From NCBI RefSeq assembly GCF_040939455.1, contig NC_134124.1, positions 31,199,138-31,263,137 on the forward strand: a stretch of DNA of 64,000 bases. The letters are read 5' to 3'. Each line of letters begins with the position of its first letter. Positions within the stretch are counted from its first letter, which is position 1. The notes beneath the pieces are model-generated. The model did not search any database. It had not been told where the DNA came from and worked only from the letters and a program-made list of their open reading frames with translations. A program made the translations under genes and the position numbers. This DNA comes from Microcebus murinus (Eukaryota; Chordata; Mammalia; Primates; Cheirogaleidae). Shown piece after piece: positions 47,022-61,799 of this stretch.

Positions 47022-48385
47022 AAAATAGTTGAGCAAAATACAAGGAGAAACCAACATTCTTATTGCCAGGGAAGGAATGTATAGAAGGAAGCTAAACGTT
47101 CATTGCGGACTGATATGATTATCTCCTGAATATAGGCTATCTAGACATTCACTCTGAATAATACAAACTAACCCACGAACTAAATCTACCAACACTGGGC
47201 GCTCTGTGACTCTGGGTGAACTGTTTGATATCCGGATAGTGAGTAATGTCTGCAACAGTTATTCCAACTTGTGTATTTTACCTATGTGGAACTGACCTCC
47301 AATTGCATTTCAGAATCACGAGGGCCCGATTCCTAGGACCGTGTGGGGCTGAGTGACCTGCCCAGGTGCCACAAGTCAGAACAGTTTTCTTTTCCCTCTA
47401 TCGCAAGGGGCCCTTCTATTTTTCCTCTTTAATTGGTTGGGGAAAGAAATAGGTTCTTGTGATGTTAATAAGGAAAATGAATCTTTACCCAAGGTAAAAC
47501 CAGCCGTGCGACACTCTGATGTGCTGATTAAGTGATTGTCATCAGAAGTAGACAGGGTCACAGTCCGAGAGAGAGAGAGCGAGCGAGCTTCGGAACAATA
47601 GGGAGCAGGTTGGGAAGAAAGTGACAGTCAGAATTAACCAGCTTCGAACTGAGGACAGCTGCATCTCATTCCAGTTTCATTCTAAGTCATAGAAACTTTT
47701 TCTTGTAGCTATTGTCCTTGAACACTTGAGCTTTCATGACGCTACAATGAGATCAGGTTGAGATGAAATTAGCCACTGTGGAGCCATCCCTACCACCAGG
47801 TCGGTGGAAGCAGCTAATTCCCTGATTGGTCAATTGACTTATTCTTCCAGGTGCTCTTATTGGAACTATCCTTAGAGTATCTTTTTTTGTTGTTGTTCTT
47901 AAATGAAACCTGAAGTGATGGGCTTTCACTGTTAAAGCTTCTGGGCAGACTTTTAGCAGAGTGCAAAAGGTGTTTCAGGGCTGATTTGTTTCCCCCCAAT
48001 TTGGCCAAAATGTGAGCCTTTTTAGGGCAGAACAAGGATCATCCCATGCTCAGAAATTCTCTTTGAGTCTGGGTCAGACAGTCTGCCTGAGGTTTCGTAT
48101 CCAAACCTGGAACAAGTGCTGGGAGGCAGAAATTACAGGAATACATTTTCACATCACTGCGAAAAAATAAAATAAAAGGAAAGGAAATAACTGTTACAAG
48201 TAGCGAGATTCTTATCACTGAAAGTGTTTGCTTTCTTGTCCTAGATCTTGGAGAAGAGCTTTCCTTCTAAGTTGGAAAATAGACAGTGTAGACACAAACT
48301 ACACAAACTACATAGACACAACTATATAGACACAAACTACATCCAGCTTTGTGACTCAACCATTCATTCTGAAGTGTAAGAGGGA

Positions 48386-48538
48386 GCTTTTTTTGCATTG
48401 CTTCCTATATGATTTAGTAATATCTTACTAAAGCTTTTTTTGTAATAATAGTAGTAATAATAATAGTAGTAGTAATAAATGTAGTAATATCTTACAATGC
48501 TTTTTTTGCATTGCTTCCTATATGATTTAGTAATATCT
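48386..48538. repeat. Local duplication: two perfect 40-bp copies around a TAA/TAG repeat
   Basis: GCTTTTTTTGCATTGCTTCC and its continuation to AATATCT occur identically at 48386-48425 and 48499-48538. Between them lies a TAATAA/TAGTAG-rich stretch (about 48442-48490). A shorter TAGTAATATCTTAC repeat is nested inside. Confidence 0.95.
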
Positions 48539-49074
48539 GCCCATGTAATGAGCTCCCAGCAAAAAAGAAAAAGGGGGAAGAATTCTTGTTGTTTGGCTCT
48601 GTGAGAACACAGCGATTTGGATCATCCTCTGTGCTGGTTTGGTGTTAAGTGCTTGTGGCCCACAGTGGCAGGGCCAGACTCGACAAGTCAACAGCTTTAC
48701 ATAAGGTGTTCTTGATTTCCCACGAGCAAAGAACAAAAAACAGTTTGGAACTCTTGGAACATAAACCCATAGGTGAGAGTTAGCATAAGGAAGATTCCAG
48801 ACTTGAAAGAAAGCATGTAAGAATAAGAGCTCTTGAAGAAAATGGAACGCATTGCCCTAGTGTATAGCGAACGCTCTGTGCTCGGGCTTTTACAGAGAAT
48901 CAACATTCCTTCCAAGAGTATGAGTCTCAAATCCCTCGATACATACTAAAGACTCTACTTTAAAGGGTCAGGGAAAATAAAGAGGGCCCTAGAGAGCTGA
49001 ACTCCTCTAGATATCTGTATTGGACACCTTTCTCATCACTCGGTAGCTGATTCATTGTGGTATCATGAAAAGAT

Positions 49075-49215
49075 TGGCAATGTAGAAGGACATCTGTCCT
49101 CTAGGCTTGACTCTGCCACAAACCTTCTGCGTGTCCTTACAGCAAGTCACCAAGCCTGCCTGATCCCAGTTTCTTCAGGTGGCAAATGAAAGGTTTGGAC
49201 CACTGAATTGCCTTC
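49075..49215 (+). repeat. MIR SINE
   Basis: TTGACTCTGCCACAAACCTT and ATCCCAGTTTCTTCAGGTGG fit a sense MIR. Confidence 0.65.
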
Positions 49216-49934
49216 CAGGGCATGATACACAAACCTGATGCTTTTCATTAATGCTTTTCATTGTTGTACAAACATACCTTATTGAATAGTTATGTAGGGC
49301 TTTTAAAAATAAGTCCAGTATTAGGAAAAATATAACTAGCACATCAAATTCACGATTTTACAGGTATTATTGCTTAGAGATGTGGCAAAAGTAGGTAGTG
49401 ATATTAGGCGTGAGTACATTTACAGAAAAATATTAAGTAAATAGTGCAGATATTGCAAATATCACGAATGCAGTGGGTGATTGACTGAATTTAGAACACA
49501 CTTGAATGAGCTGATCTCTAAGGACCTGTCCATTTCTAGGTTTCCATTACTTTTGATGCAGAATCATATGAATGGGTCATTCTAACGCAATCAAGCCTTT
49601 TTCTCTTTCATAAGGCAGGTTTTCAATGTAGGCCACTGTAATACATACTGAAGACTTTATGTTCAAGGGATGGATAAGGCAGAGTGTTGCACAGCTGATG
49701 AAGTGTTGTTGAATTACTGGTGCTTTTCTGTTAGTTCGTTTATCTGCTAACCTCAGCTCCAATTTATATCCAGTTTACCTATAGGGAATCTCTGTGTACA
49801 CTGAAAAATTTCCTTTTGTAAGCTGAGTCATCAGGTCACCCTTTATACATTTATATTTTTTTAATACAAAGAAAACAGATGGTCTGTCCATCTATGTCTA
49901 CTTCACTTGGATTTGGAGAAGTGCAGGCATCGTA

Positions 49935-50145
49935 ACAAAGTGCTTAAGAACACAGCCTTTTCTGTCAGTCTACCTGAGATCAAATCCTGGCCGCTTTATT
50001 TGCCTCAGTTTCTTTGTCTGTCAAATGGGGGTGTTAAATAGTACCTTGTCTCACTGGCACGTAAATAAAGAACTTGGCGCGTTGCCTACCATAAAGTAAG
50101 AGCCAAATAAATGTAAACTAGTATCACCATCACCATTGTTGTCTA
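49935..50145 (+). repeat. MIR SINE
   Basis: GTGCTTAAGAACACAGCCTT, TGCCTCAGTTTCTTTGTCTG and AAGTAAGAGCCAAATAAATG cover nearly the whole MIR. Confidence 0.88.
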
Positions 50146-53100
50146 GTACCAATGTAAGATAAATTAAAGGGCAAGGGAGGATCTTCAAAATAAAATTCTC
50201 GTTACAACATTTCTTCTACCTTCCACCTCCCCCACAAATCTGCCTTTAATCGATCAAGCAGTTAGTCACATGTCAAAAACAGCACCTACACACTATCCAT
50301 TTTCCAAACAAAAATTGGCTCTGCAACCTGCTGGCTTCTGGTTCTTACAAACATAAATTGTCTCTCTCACCTGGAATTAAAGCTGCTTATTTTTTTACCA
50401 AACAGCCCGATTGCACATGGAAGAAGGAATCTGGCATTTCTCAGCTTCGAGGATGTCACCTAGGCGGTGTCTTAGGACACAGTATCCTGCTCTTTCCTTA
50501 TCTTACCCCTTTGCATTCCTCATGACTGTGGGTTCCAAGATGATATTTGCATTTGGCTCATGCACCCAGGAATAACCCAGGAGACCCAACTCTGACTCTG
50601 TTGATTCTCTGTCTCCCTTCAGCCCGATAAACTTCACAATTTCCCTCATTCCTCCCACGCTGCAATTGCTTAACTCCTCGGAGCATGACCCACGTGTCAC
50701 ATCTGGGGACGCTTTGAAATTCCTTGGCTCACCTCCTGGGTTATCGGGAACCACACAGGATACCCCCAGATGTCCATGTAAGAAACAGCTTCCGCATTCC
50801 CTCCCAAGTTGTCTGCCTAACAGGGTTCAATCTTTACCAACCCTCTTCTTTCATAGCGTCCTATTTCATGGGCTCTTTTTTAAAGGCTTGCCTTTATTGC
50901 CTTTGGAAAATAGGATGCCGTCATTTTGAAAACCTGCCAGTCAAAATTGGGGTTTAGTGCTTCCCTTATTAAGCTTCCTATCGTGCACGTCTGTGCGTCA
51001 TTACAATCAGACCCGCAGAAGGTGACCACATCATTGGCCATTGTTGAACTTTTCCATTTGTGAGTAATAAAGAAACTGCACGAGATAGCAGCTAGGCGAA
51101 ATTTAAGTATTTCATCATAAACAGTCTCAGGATAATTAGAATGGATTAAATTACAAGAGAAAATGCGTTTAGTTAATCTTTCCTCTAATTAAAAACATAT
51201 CCCTAGTTTTAAGTAAAGTGTTTGTTTTTAAAAGCACATTTTCATTGTAATCAGTAAGGGAGAGGCTTCTTTGGTTCTCAATGGTAGGATGAAACATCTG
51301 CAAAGTAATGAAAAGCTACCAGCCAGCGTTCGCTTTTGTTGTTATTATTGTTGTTGTTACTAAGGCCTTATGGAGTGAGTCCAGTCTTTTCCCATGGCTG
51401 TCTCCCAAGGGATCGCCATGAATAACCTCATTCTGTGGTCCGCGGTGGCGTTAGTTTCTTTCTGTTCTCAGATCACTGGACATGTGGTTGACTCCAGCAA
51501 GCGAGAAGGGTCATTTGGCAGAGGTTTACATACTTTTCCAAGATAGCTGAGATAAGAGTCAAAATGAGACCAGTAGGTAATAGAGGAAATGTTCGAGCTA
51601 GAACAGAGACACACTCCAGCCCTTCAAAGAAGATCTAGTCTAAGACAGATAGAACCCAAATCACTCTAAGCCTACAGGTCTGGCTCACAAATAAGCAATC
51701 ACTCACATCACCTCTGGCTCATCCCAACTGCAAAGCTTGCTCCCCACTCTCACCCCAAGTGTTTCTAGACTTTTCCATGGGTGTCTCAAATGCTTGTGTT
51801 TACCCTTCAAGTTTGGCCCTTTCATTGAAACGTACTGCCTGCAAAATCTGCTTAGGGGGACTCCTACGGCACTTCCCCCGCAGCCAGGGTCCATTCCAAG
51901 GGTTGGGCACCTAGTGCCAGTCAGCACCCTTAGTGCCCAGCCCTAAATCCCTGCTGTGTTTACACAGAGAAGGCGACTACACACTTCCCCGCTCTGTGGG
52001 CCGGTCCAAAGGTCCTTTGAGAAAACAATGCATCATTTTTTACTTTGTAGTGCCTCTCCCGTCACCACAGGCTCCCTGTGTCCCCTCCATGCTTCTCTCC
52101 CACAAACGTGATCCCCCCCCCCCCGGGAGTGGAGGTTGCTTGCAGATTCTCCAAGCCCAGCCGGTCTCTGGATCCCAGTTTAGACTGAGTCAGCACCTCT
52201 ACCATTTTGACACACAGCTCTGTAAGAAAATTCCTTTTGTCCTCATTTAAGCAAAGGGTTGCCTTCATTTTCAGCCAGCTCAACTGCAAATACCAGAGCC
52301 TCTGTGATCTCCCTGCTTCATAATAGTTGAGTCACAGTTGGAATGGGGAGAGGGCTGCTTGCATAGCCCCTGGTCTCCAGGTTCCAAGCGGTTTCTGGCG
52401 CGGCTCTTTGAGGCTGCCCCTCTAATCATGCGTGAGACCCAGCACCACGCAGTGCAAACTCGGTATCGCAAAAACTGCATCCTGCCAGAGCCCAGAGAAA
52501 GGAAGGGTTAACCAATGGTCTGGAGACAGAAAGCCCCACATAATTGCTGTCCAGGAGGAATTAAAAGAGCTGCGAATCCTGGGCTGCAAATTCCCAGTTT
52601 AGCTGCACGTGGTCAAATTAGCAACGGAGTTGGTTAGGGCTTGGCCCAGACGGGTCATCTGGTCATCTGTCTACGGCTGTAAGCAGAATGGCGGGCTCTG
52701 ATAAGTGTGAATTGCATTTCTTTATATCAAAAATTAGACTTTAACTTCAAGAGGGATTGGCAGACAGCCCTGTCTAGGTGTCTAGAAACAATGCGGGGGG
52801 CAGGGAGCCCCAAAGATTATAAAATAACCACATCACAAGCACAGAGGAAATGTCTGTACCCGGTTCTATTCCAACAAGTTAGCAAGCCGTCGATCACCAG
52901 ACACGCTCCTGGGTCTGAAACGCTCTCTCAAGTGACACGAAACTCAAAGCCGTGGCTGCTGCTTTGTAGAGACGTCCCAGCAACGGCGCAATGAGATTAT
53001 TTCTCTATGTTGGGTGTACGAGCCCCAAGGAAGCCCAAATGTTACTGATGATTGCAATCCTCATGAATAGGAAAAGAGATTGGAGATATTGGAGGCGGTG

Positions 53101-53539
53101 TGAGAAACTAGCTTTTTCCTATTTGGTCCAGGGAATGCAGGCAAGTCGAATTGGGTCCCGTAAGCATGTTGCTATCAATTTCTCACTATAGTTTGAATAT
53201 GAACTGATTTAACTTCTTATTTCCATTTAATGGGGCCAAGAAAGATCCGGATCCATTCACTAACAGACCCGTCCCCTGGGGGTCTGATGCAGGAATGTTA
53301 TCACATCCTGGAGAGGCCTAGCACAGAAAACAGGCTACCCTGAATTAAACAGTTCCAAATGCATAATAAAAGCCCACTCCAAAAGCTCAAGTATCTCCCA
53401 CATTATGTTTATATTACAGAATGTAACGTCTTTCGTCTTTGGTAACTATTAACGCTCTTTGCCAATGCTTCACCACTATCATTTTTGTGCATCGCAAGGT
53501 CAGGGCAGTGTGGGGCATGTGAAGAGTCAGGATCAAATG

Positions 53540-53740
53540 CATGAGATTTAGAGTCAAACAGCCTCCATCACTTGCAAGCTGGGTGACCTTGATAAGTTAT
53601 GTATCTTCCATAAGCTACTTTTTCCCATCCGTAAATTGGAGATAATAATATCTATATCCTATTATTGTGAAGACTTCCCTTTTGGGAAGCGCTTAACACA
53701 GTGCTTGATACTCCATAAATGCTCACTTAAAAATCATTAA
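53540..53740 (+). repeat. MIR SINE
   Basis: AGAGTCAAACAGCCTCC, GCTGGGTGACCTTGATAAGT and ACAGTGCTTGATACTCCATA are a sense MIR. Confidence 0.88.
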
Positions 53741-54124
53741 TGCCACACCTTCATACCTTCACCATAGTTTCCTGCGTGTCTTCACAGAGTGAATGGTTAA
53801 GGAAGCGGTAGAGGCAGCATACAACCATGCATGGTAAAGGGCCCCCAAACTTCCAGAAAGAAAGGCCAGGGGAGTACACCTCATGTGTCCACCCAGGTGG
53901 ATGAGCTCACTGGGACACGTGGCTTCTATTCCTTTAGGAAGGGAGAACACTGCGCGTTGAGAGGGGAGCAGGAAGAGATATAGAAATGGCCCCGTTAGGA
54001 TCTGACTGCCAGGTGCAGGAGGAACACAGGTGTTCCAAACACCTGTAAGAAAGCCACGCAGGTATCATCCATGCCGTGCCTGGGGTCCATATTTCCCCTG
54101 TCTGGTTTCCCTTGAGCAATGACA

Positions 54125-54200
54125 ATAAATTCAACCGTTCATGGAACAATTTTTGAGCACCTAATACGTGCCAGCACCATACTGGGTGTGACACACGACC
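54125..54200 (+). repeat. L2 LINE short fragment
   Basis: TTTTGAGCACCTAATACGTG and CCAGCACCATACTGGGTGTG resemble the L2 segment seen at 2840. Confidence 0.5.
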
Positions 54201-55767
54201 CCCCTTGTGTGAATATCACCAAGGCAGCAGGGCAAAAAAGAGGTGGGTGGCAGTCTGAGGAACTTCAGACCACAACTTTCTTTTTGCCTTATTGAGACTT
54301 TGTTGTCTTCCAACACAAGTCACCCTTCCTGGTGTTTCTTCCAACAATTTTTGGTTTATTTTCAACAATGTCCCTTTCTCACACCTTCCCAAGGCCTTTA
54401 ACTTCAAATAGTAGTTTAAAATCAGTTGTAACACAATGTAATTGCATAAAAGAAAGTAGTCAGGTATCAAAGCATGTGGATACACACAAATGACTCCCGC
54501 ATAAGTGTTAATATTTTCAACAGAGGAAACTTAGTTAAATCAAATGAAGATGGCAACTCATTAAAATTTTATTTTTCCACCTATCCTTTTTTATCTTTTA
54601 ATCCTCCATGTATGGCACGACTTGTTCTTTTAAATAACACTCATTAATTAAATCTTCTCTTAGCTATATCTGTATTTTTGTTTGTTATGAAAACCTTCAG
54701 ATGCTTATAATCTAATTTAGTTGGATTACTGCTTGGACATCTCTAAGTAAGAAAACTGAGCTTTTAAGGTGGAATTACTGGCAAGGGGACCAAGCTCTCT
54801 TCTCATTTCCGCTTGGCGGAGGTGGTTGGGCAGATCTTTCCTCTGTCAGGGGACTTGGCCTACATTTGGATAATGAGGGGACTGTGACTTCAGACCCTTT
54901 GTTGACTTATGGAAGGGAGGGAGGGCAGAACCTATAGAAAGAGTTGTAAACTCACATACCCCTACATGTGTGAAGCAAGAACAATGTTAAGTCAGTGCAT
55001 TTAACAGAGTGTAAGAGAGCAAAGAGTGGTAATAAGGTAGAAAGTAGTAAACGCCCCATCTATGGAGGACAGACATGACCCAGCTCCAACTGAACATTGC
55101 CATGTAGAAATGCAAGCCTCGTTTTTCCAGAATTTCCAATTTTTCAATAGAGGCCAGAAATCGGGATTGTTATGCATACTCTCCCAATTTTCAAATGTTG
55201 GCAAGCAATTCAAAATCTATTAAAATGCTACACAGGCCACTCAAATATGACTAGGAGGTCAAATGGACCACCCATCTGTGACCACTGACATTTACCTCTA
55301 GGGCAGGGTCAGTATTGAATGAGGAAACATCATTTGCCTGGATCGAGACTGGGACAGCTTTGGCTTCTTTTGTTTGATACCCCAACTCTCCTTGGTGACT
55401 GGTTTAAGCTGGTGGGAGTCTCCTTACCATAGTACAATGGCGATACTTTGCACTTGCATGGTGAATTTTCTCCAAGGAGCTCAAAAGATTTTGTGTTGCC
55501 TCAGTCAACTTCACAGCAGGCCAAACACACGATGAGCAGTGACAGTGAGCATTTCACACAAGGCAGCTAGGTAGACTCATTGGCGGAAGTCCATGGTCTA
55601 CACAATTGGCAAATACAACATTCAAGAAGCATGGGCAGAGTTTCCCATTACTGCCTCCTCAGCCGCCCTTTTTGGCTTCTTATCTTCTTTCCATCTGCTT
55701 CAATTGACAGCTAAGCTTCAAATCTCAACAGTAAATACCAGCAAGCCAAACCAGTGACTAGTTCCTG

Positions 55768-55818
55768 TTGTGTGTGTGAGTGTGTACACGTCTGTGTGTG
55801 CATGCATGTGTGTGTGCC
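55768..55818. repeat. (GT)n microsatellite, interrupted
   Basis: GT repeats broken by ACAC and CATGCATG. Confidence 0.9.
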
Positions 55819-58800
55819 CACCTGACTTCTCGGCAGGCCCAGCATGGTACATCCGCACCCATTACAACACACCTCTGCATCGGTCATTGGTCTAGTGCCA
55901 TGCTCTGAAATGCTACTTTTGCAAATGTTCAAGATCTAGAAACTTCAAATGGGTACTTTCAGGACTCTGGATACTTGTACTTTGCTAACAGTGCCTGATA
56001 ATTTGTGCTGCTTGGGAATCCTCTGTCCCTTTCTCTTCCTTAGATTGATAGGACAACGATGAAGTCTTCCCCCTACAGGGCTGTCACACAGCCCTCCCTT
56101 GGGCTACCTGCGTTAGCAGAGTGGCCATATAAAATAGGGATCAGGGCCACAGCAGTCCAGTGGAGGCCAGGGACAAGAATCTTCTCTGAGTAGCCTTGGA
56201 TTGAGCACCCAAGAAAGTCAGACTGAACAGCAGCTACTGGGGCTCTTCTATAGTCATCATTTCCCCCTCTGTGGCTGGGTTCAAGGGCGGTCCCCTGGGG
56301 CTGCACCTTCCTCTCTGCTTCCTGGGCTTATGTGCTCTATGTCCTGCTCTACTCAGGGAAATTCCTTGGGCATTGCAGGCATGACTCAGAGAGAACACCC
56401 CAGTTCAGCAATGCAAACCTGTTGATCTTTTTCCCAGGACAGGGCAGCACAGCACAAGTATCCTCAATTTTCTAGATTGCCTTGCTCTTCCTTCTAAATT
56501 GCCTCAGATCAGGCTACAGATTCCAGGGAACAGTTCCCAGCATGATATTCTACTATACTCATTCGCATTCTCTGCATGCAGCCATGCCATAAACATCCTT
56601 CAGAGGCAGATGCAAAACCAGGGAAACACCTGGCCACTTTAAATGCACGTGTTGGAGAGATTACTAGACTTACTGGCATTGGAACTACAAAGGCTGACAT
56701 AGCCACCAGATTCCCATCTGATCCCACAAGTCAGGACACTCTTCCTTAGACTCAAAGGAAACTTGCCTTTTCCAGGGATGAAAACTTTAAAGACCCAGCA
56801 GAAAAGCATGGGAAAAGTCTCCTTGATCTAGCTTGAACCAGGAATCGATTGAGCATCCAGAATCAAGCATGATGTTTTAGCTCTTCCCAGTAGATCCAAA
56901 TCTATATTGAATATTTAAAAGGTGTATAGATGGAAAAAAGCCACTTTCCTGTATTCCTGAGTATATAGGGAGAAATCAACATTTTTTGCTGCCTTTGCAG
57001 AAATCAGCTTGTGCTTCCCACTTGGCTATGCAAAATGAAAACTCTACAGGCTTTCAAAGGTCAGCTGAGGCTTCTCTATATCTTCATTCATCATGCCTCT
57101 CAAAATATCAGATGGATCGATCATAATGTGTATTTTTTGCACCCATACACAAACATACCTTCTTGGGACTTAATGGGACACTGTGTCGGAGACATCTCTG
57201 TCTTCGTAGCTGAGGGTGCCCACACTCTAGACATTTGAAAAAGTCAGGAACAAACACACATCCCCAGTGTTGCCAAATCCAGCAAAAGTGCAAAGAATCG
57301 GGTTGCACAGTTTGCAAACACCCTGGAGAGAGAATGCCAGCTCAGGCCCTCCGGGCTGCACTAGCTGTCAGGTTAAATTGATTCCTGAAGCCAAACAGTG
57401 AAACTCAGAGAGCCCCAGGCAGGCAGAGACACTGGTCACTAGAGAGTTCCGCCACTAGAGTTTACGCTTCCAGGCCAGCCCGGGCTTCAGAAGGTGCAGA
57501 GGTGAGATTTCGGTTTAGCTAATTGCACCTGGCTGGACACACAGGCCGCTCTAAGTTGTGTCTGTCCTACTGATCTCAGCACTCCTGGGATGGCTTTCCC
57601 TTGACATTTAAATTTCTGCTTCCACCACCAGTGAGATTGGGTTAGGCTAAGCAATACAACTTTAAAATATTTTCTGAGCAGTAACACAAAGAGTAAAACA
57701 AACAATTGCAGTGTTATAAACTCATGTCTTTTAGGAGACATTAAAATGTTACTGATACTGATCGCAGTGAGGTACAGAGCCCCAAGCTAAGACTTTGAGG
57801 GGATGGAGGCAGAGCCCCTGAACCCACCATGAGGTGAATACACAAAGACAGTCGTTTGTTAAAGCCAAGCCAGCAATAGCTTCAGAAGCTAGAAACGCAC
57901 ATTGCTGGGGTGTAGGGGGAGAGTGCATTTTAATTTGTTTTTCCTCCCAGGCTATGGCTTTACTGCTTTCTAGTAAAATCTTGACAATACCTCCCAAGAA
58001 AGGTAGTCTCCCAAGAAAGGCAGAGCCAATGCTTTTGGTTTGGCCAAACCTGGCACGTAGGAGCAAACATACTATTCCGATAGAACATAAATTGGCCCCT
58101 GCCTTAGAGCCTGGAAATACAGCAGGTGCTCAGCAAGTGCTGGCTGGCTTGAGATTCCCTGAGTGTGAGCCCTCCCTCCGTCCCTCCATCACCCAAGCCA
58201 TTTAAGACAGAGGAAAAGAAAAAAGACACTATATCTAAGAAGGATATTTGGGGAGGGGGGGATAATGAGAACCCACCATGCATTAGCTTCAAAAATACTG
58301 TGTTTCTTAAGCTGCCATTTAAAATAGCCCGTTTGTTAGAAGTCAAGAGCTGGGTGCAAAGAAGGAATAGCCAAGATTCTCACCGAGTAAATAAGGGGCT
58401 TCTTCTGAGTTTGGAAGCATTCAGGATTGAACAGAGATTTTTTTTTTTTTGCTTGTGACCTAGTGCATGCATTTGCAATAGGGGTAACATCACCCCCAAC
58501 AGAGTGCAAAAGGGTCCGAGGGGGTGAAAAATCTTACTCTTTTTATGTATAAAACACATATGCATGCAAGACACAAACAGCTATATGGTATATCTGTGGC
58601 ATTAAAATTTCATCATGGGGAGAGGAATTAGGGAGAAAAGATCTCAAAAATGTTCCTGGGAGAGGAGATAATGGAAAAAAATTGAGAAATATTAATCTGG
58701 TAGAAGAGGTAATAAATTGATTCATTTCTAGAACTTTAATAGTAGTGGCCTCAAACACCCTGTCTGTCTGCTGACTCAGTTTTATACCAAATAAGTCTGG

Positions 58801-58884
58801 GCTTAAATAGCCAGAGAGGCCAAATAATTGATTTTGTACATGTTTCTAATTTATTGACTTACTGAATTCCATTTTCAGTTACTA

Positions 58885-59095
58885 GCAGCTAACATACTAA
58901 GTACCTACCACAAAACTAGCCAGTCCAGGTGCTAAGTTCTCTGTATGCCCTCTCTCATCTAATTCTCATGTCACTTTTGGGAGGTGGATACTGCTAGCAT
59001 TTTACAGGTGAGAAAACTGGCTCAGAGGTTAAGCAATGTGGGAAAGGCTTACCTGTCCCTGAGCGATGGCTCTACATCCAGGCCTAATCATTGCA
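58885..59095 (-). repeat. MIR SINE
   Basis: CTCTCATCTAATTCTCATGT, ATTTTACAGGTGAGAAAACT and CTCAGAGGTTAAGCAATGTG are an antisense MIR. Confidence 0.85.
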
Positions 59096-61799
59096 CTATT
59101 TTGATCACCTGATTTCTCCCCAGGTGGTTGCAGCCAGAGGGTTTCTTGGGAGCCCAGCAATGAAATCATAGCCTATGGGTACTAGGGAGCCACCCTCACC
59201 TGTGGTGAGGTCATCACCTGCAGGAGACTGTCATCGGTGATGGAAGATAATCCATCCAGTCCCCAAGTTAGCTTCGCCAGGGTCCCCCGGGCCAAAGAGG
59301 ACACTAAGTCATCTCAGATTCCAAAAATGACTCATTGCTACCCTGCATGGGCATAATTGGGCAACTTCCCTAAATTTCAGTTGACTTTCTATCAGAGTTC
59401 ACATTTCCACCAACTTTTCATTAAATTAATTATTCAAAACAATTCAGAGTTAGCGTTCTCACAGCAACTGTAACTCTGCCATGACTAGATTAAGGCGTAA
59501 ATTGAACAGCATGTTTTGCAATAAAGTTAATTTTATATTCACCAGAGAACTGAGTTATAGTTGCTGTGGGAACCATCATTTCGAATCTCTTGACTTTGGT
59601 GCATTTAAATTCCCAAGCACAGCACTGCACACGGTAGCATATTTTGCATGGACGTTTAATTTGCTTCACACCATGGTCTGGCGGCTACCCTGAACTTGGA
59701 AGTCCCATCAGAAATAAACAGTGCAGCCTTCTAGTTTTCTCAAGCCTTCTGACTTATCCTGGTAGCTCTGAAACTATGCAGAGAAACAGGCAAGAAACCA
59801 AAATGATTCCCATTTTATCTTGAAATTGTCTGTTTTAGGGAAGTGGCTTTCCTTAGCAGCACCAAGTCCCTGGCAATGTCATCTAAAGCAGGCGGTGCCG
59901 TCGCTTTTGTGCGCAGCCAGGATTCTCATCCAAGGGTATTTCTGGATCTCTGCTGTATTATTCAGTACACACAGGGTGACCTCTGAAAGCTCCAAGTCCT
60001 TGCATGTGTCATTAATCATGTGGGCATGCACAGCCGTACATCAGAACTTATTGGCGCTCCAGAAAAGCTAAGCAACATTTCCTAGAGCCGCATAAAACCC
60101 AGGCATCTCTAAATCAAGACGCATTGCAGGGCCTCTGAAAGGTACGTTCAGCGGAACTGGAACAGAACTCAGGCTAAATGCTGGTGGCGCGGAACTGGGA
60201 ACGTGTGCCAAGGTAAAGATAGTGGCTTGTTTGGGAGGAATAGCAGAGGCAGGTGAAACGCTGAGATGGTTAGAGATGCAAGCGTTCCATCTACGAGGAT
60301 TATTGATTTCCGTAGCTTTATTGGAAAACTCAGTCGTGCTTTCTGCCTCCTGGGGATTGCTCTGCTGCAGTTTGGGAGTGTGTATATGTGGCGGCTCTGC
60401 AGGTTAGCAGCTGAGTAGCAGCTCCCATTCACCGCTCAATTATCCATTTAGCTAGAATGTGACTTAGCAGAAACAGACTGCTGTTTTGCATGTTTAAAAT
60501 GTATTCAAAAGGAGGGATTTTTGTTTCTCTGCAAATGAGAGGATTTCGAAGAGCAAGCTCTTGCCTTCCTAAGGGCACACTCATTATGCAAAACTAGAGA
60601 ATAGCGCCTAACAATAGCATCGGCCAGATTGTTGGAATTCTGACTTCCATTGGATGCTTTTTCAGGAAACAAAAGTCTCCATATTCCTCATACTGCGCCA
60701 CACATAAATGCACCTCCTGATAGACACTATGGCAGATAAAGACCCTATCATGGTCAATGGTGTCCCCACCAAGTCCTTGATCAGCTAAGCACTATGTTTA
60801 AGAAACAAGAGTTGCAGAGGACAGGATAAGCTCGAAATGCTCCAGGGTTACCTGGGTCACATGGATGGGAAGGGTGAGTGACAAATGGCTCTGAATTCAT
60901 GACTGAGGGTGGCCGTGGGAGACACCCATGCCAGCCAGAGGGTGAGAAAACAGAGGAGAGATTGGAGTGTTTTTATGGCTTCTGTACAAGTAAAATGTGC
61001 CATAAAACAAGATAAAACATGGGCTACTGTATAAGGTTATTTGACACTTACTTAGTTGTTTAGTGACCGAGTCTTCAGAGAATTTGGAGGGATTGTTGGT
61101 AAGGAAGGCTTGATAGATTAATAAATAAATGTAAATATATATATATGGAGATAGATAGCGAGAAAGAGCTTTTTAGGTGTGTCTAAGTGCCACATTCAGA
61201 AGGGTCAAGACAACCTGTAAGAACAGAAGGAATGACAATCCCAGGAGTAATAACCAGGAGGGTGCTTAGGATAGACCAAGGAGCCCTCATTGCCGAGAAG
61301 ACCTAGATGAAGTTGGCTGAATGAGTGCCACCTCCAGGGCTGAACTCACTGTGTTAAGAGAGGCTGAGCATTCCCTTGCTGAAACTGCTCCATGTGGGAT
61401 TGTCAGCCCTGGCCCTGCGACTTGATGGCTTTCTTCACTCTTTGGGCGCCATGATGCTCCCATGCTGCCCTTCCCTTCCGTGTGTTTTCTGTAATTTGGA
61501 AAGGCCACTCAGAGAGGAGGGTGGGATCACCTCGCAACCCAGCCCCCACGACCTCACCTGCCCACTAGTTCCCAACTGAGTTTGGTTTGTTTGCACGCTG
61601 GTTTATGGGCCGTGTATTTTATCCTCTGTTTTTGTGTCTCAAACGTCTTCCCTTCTAGCGGGATGTGCAGGGAAACCTAAACACGTCCAGCATGAGCCAT
61701 GCCACGGAGGGTCACAGAGCAGGGCAAACCTGTGCCCTGCCCAAGCCTCCACCATGACCTGCCCAGCTGATCCCGATGGCCTCCCCCGAGCCAGGCCAC

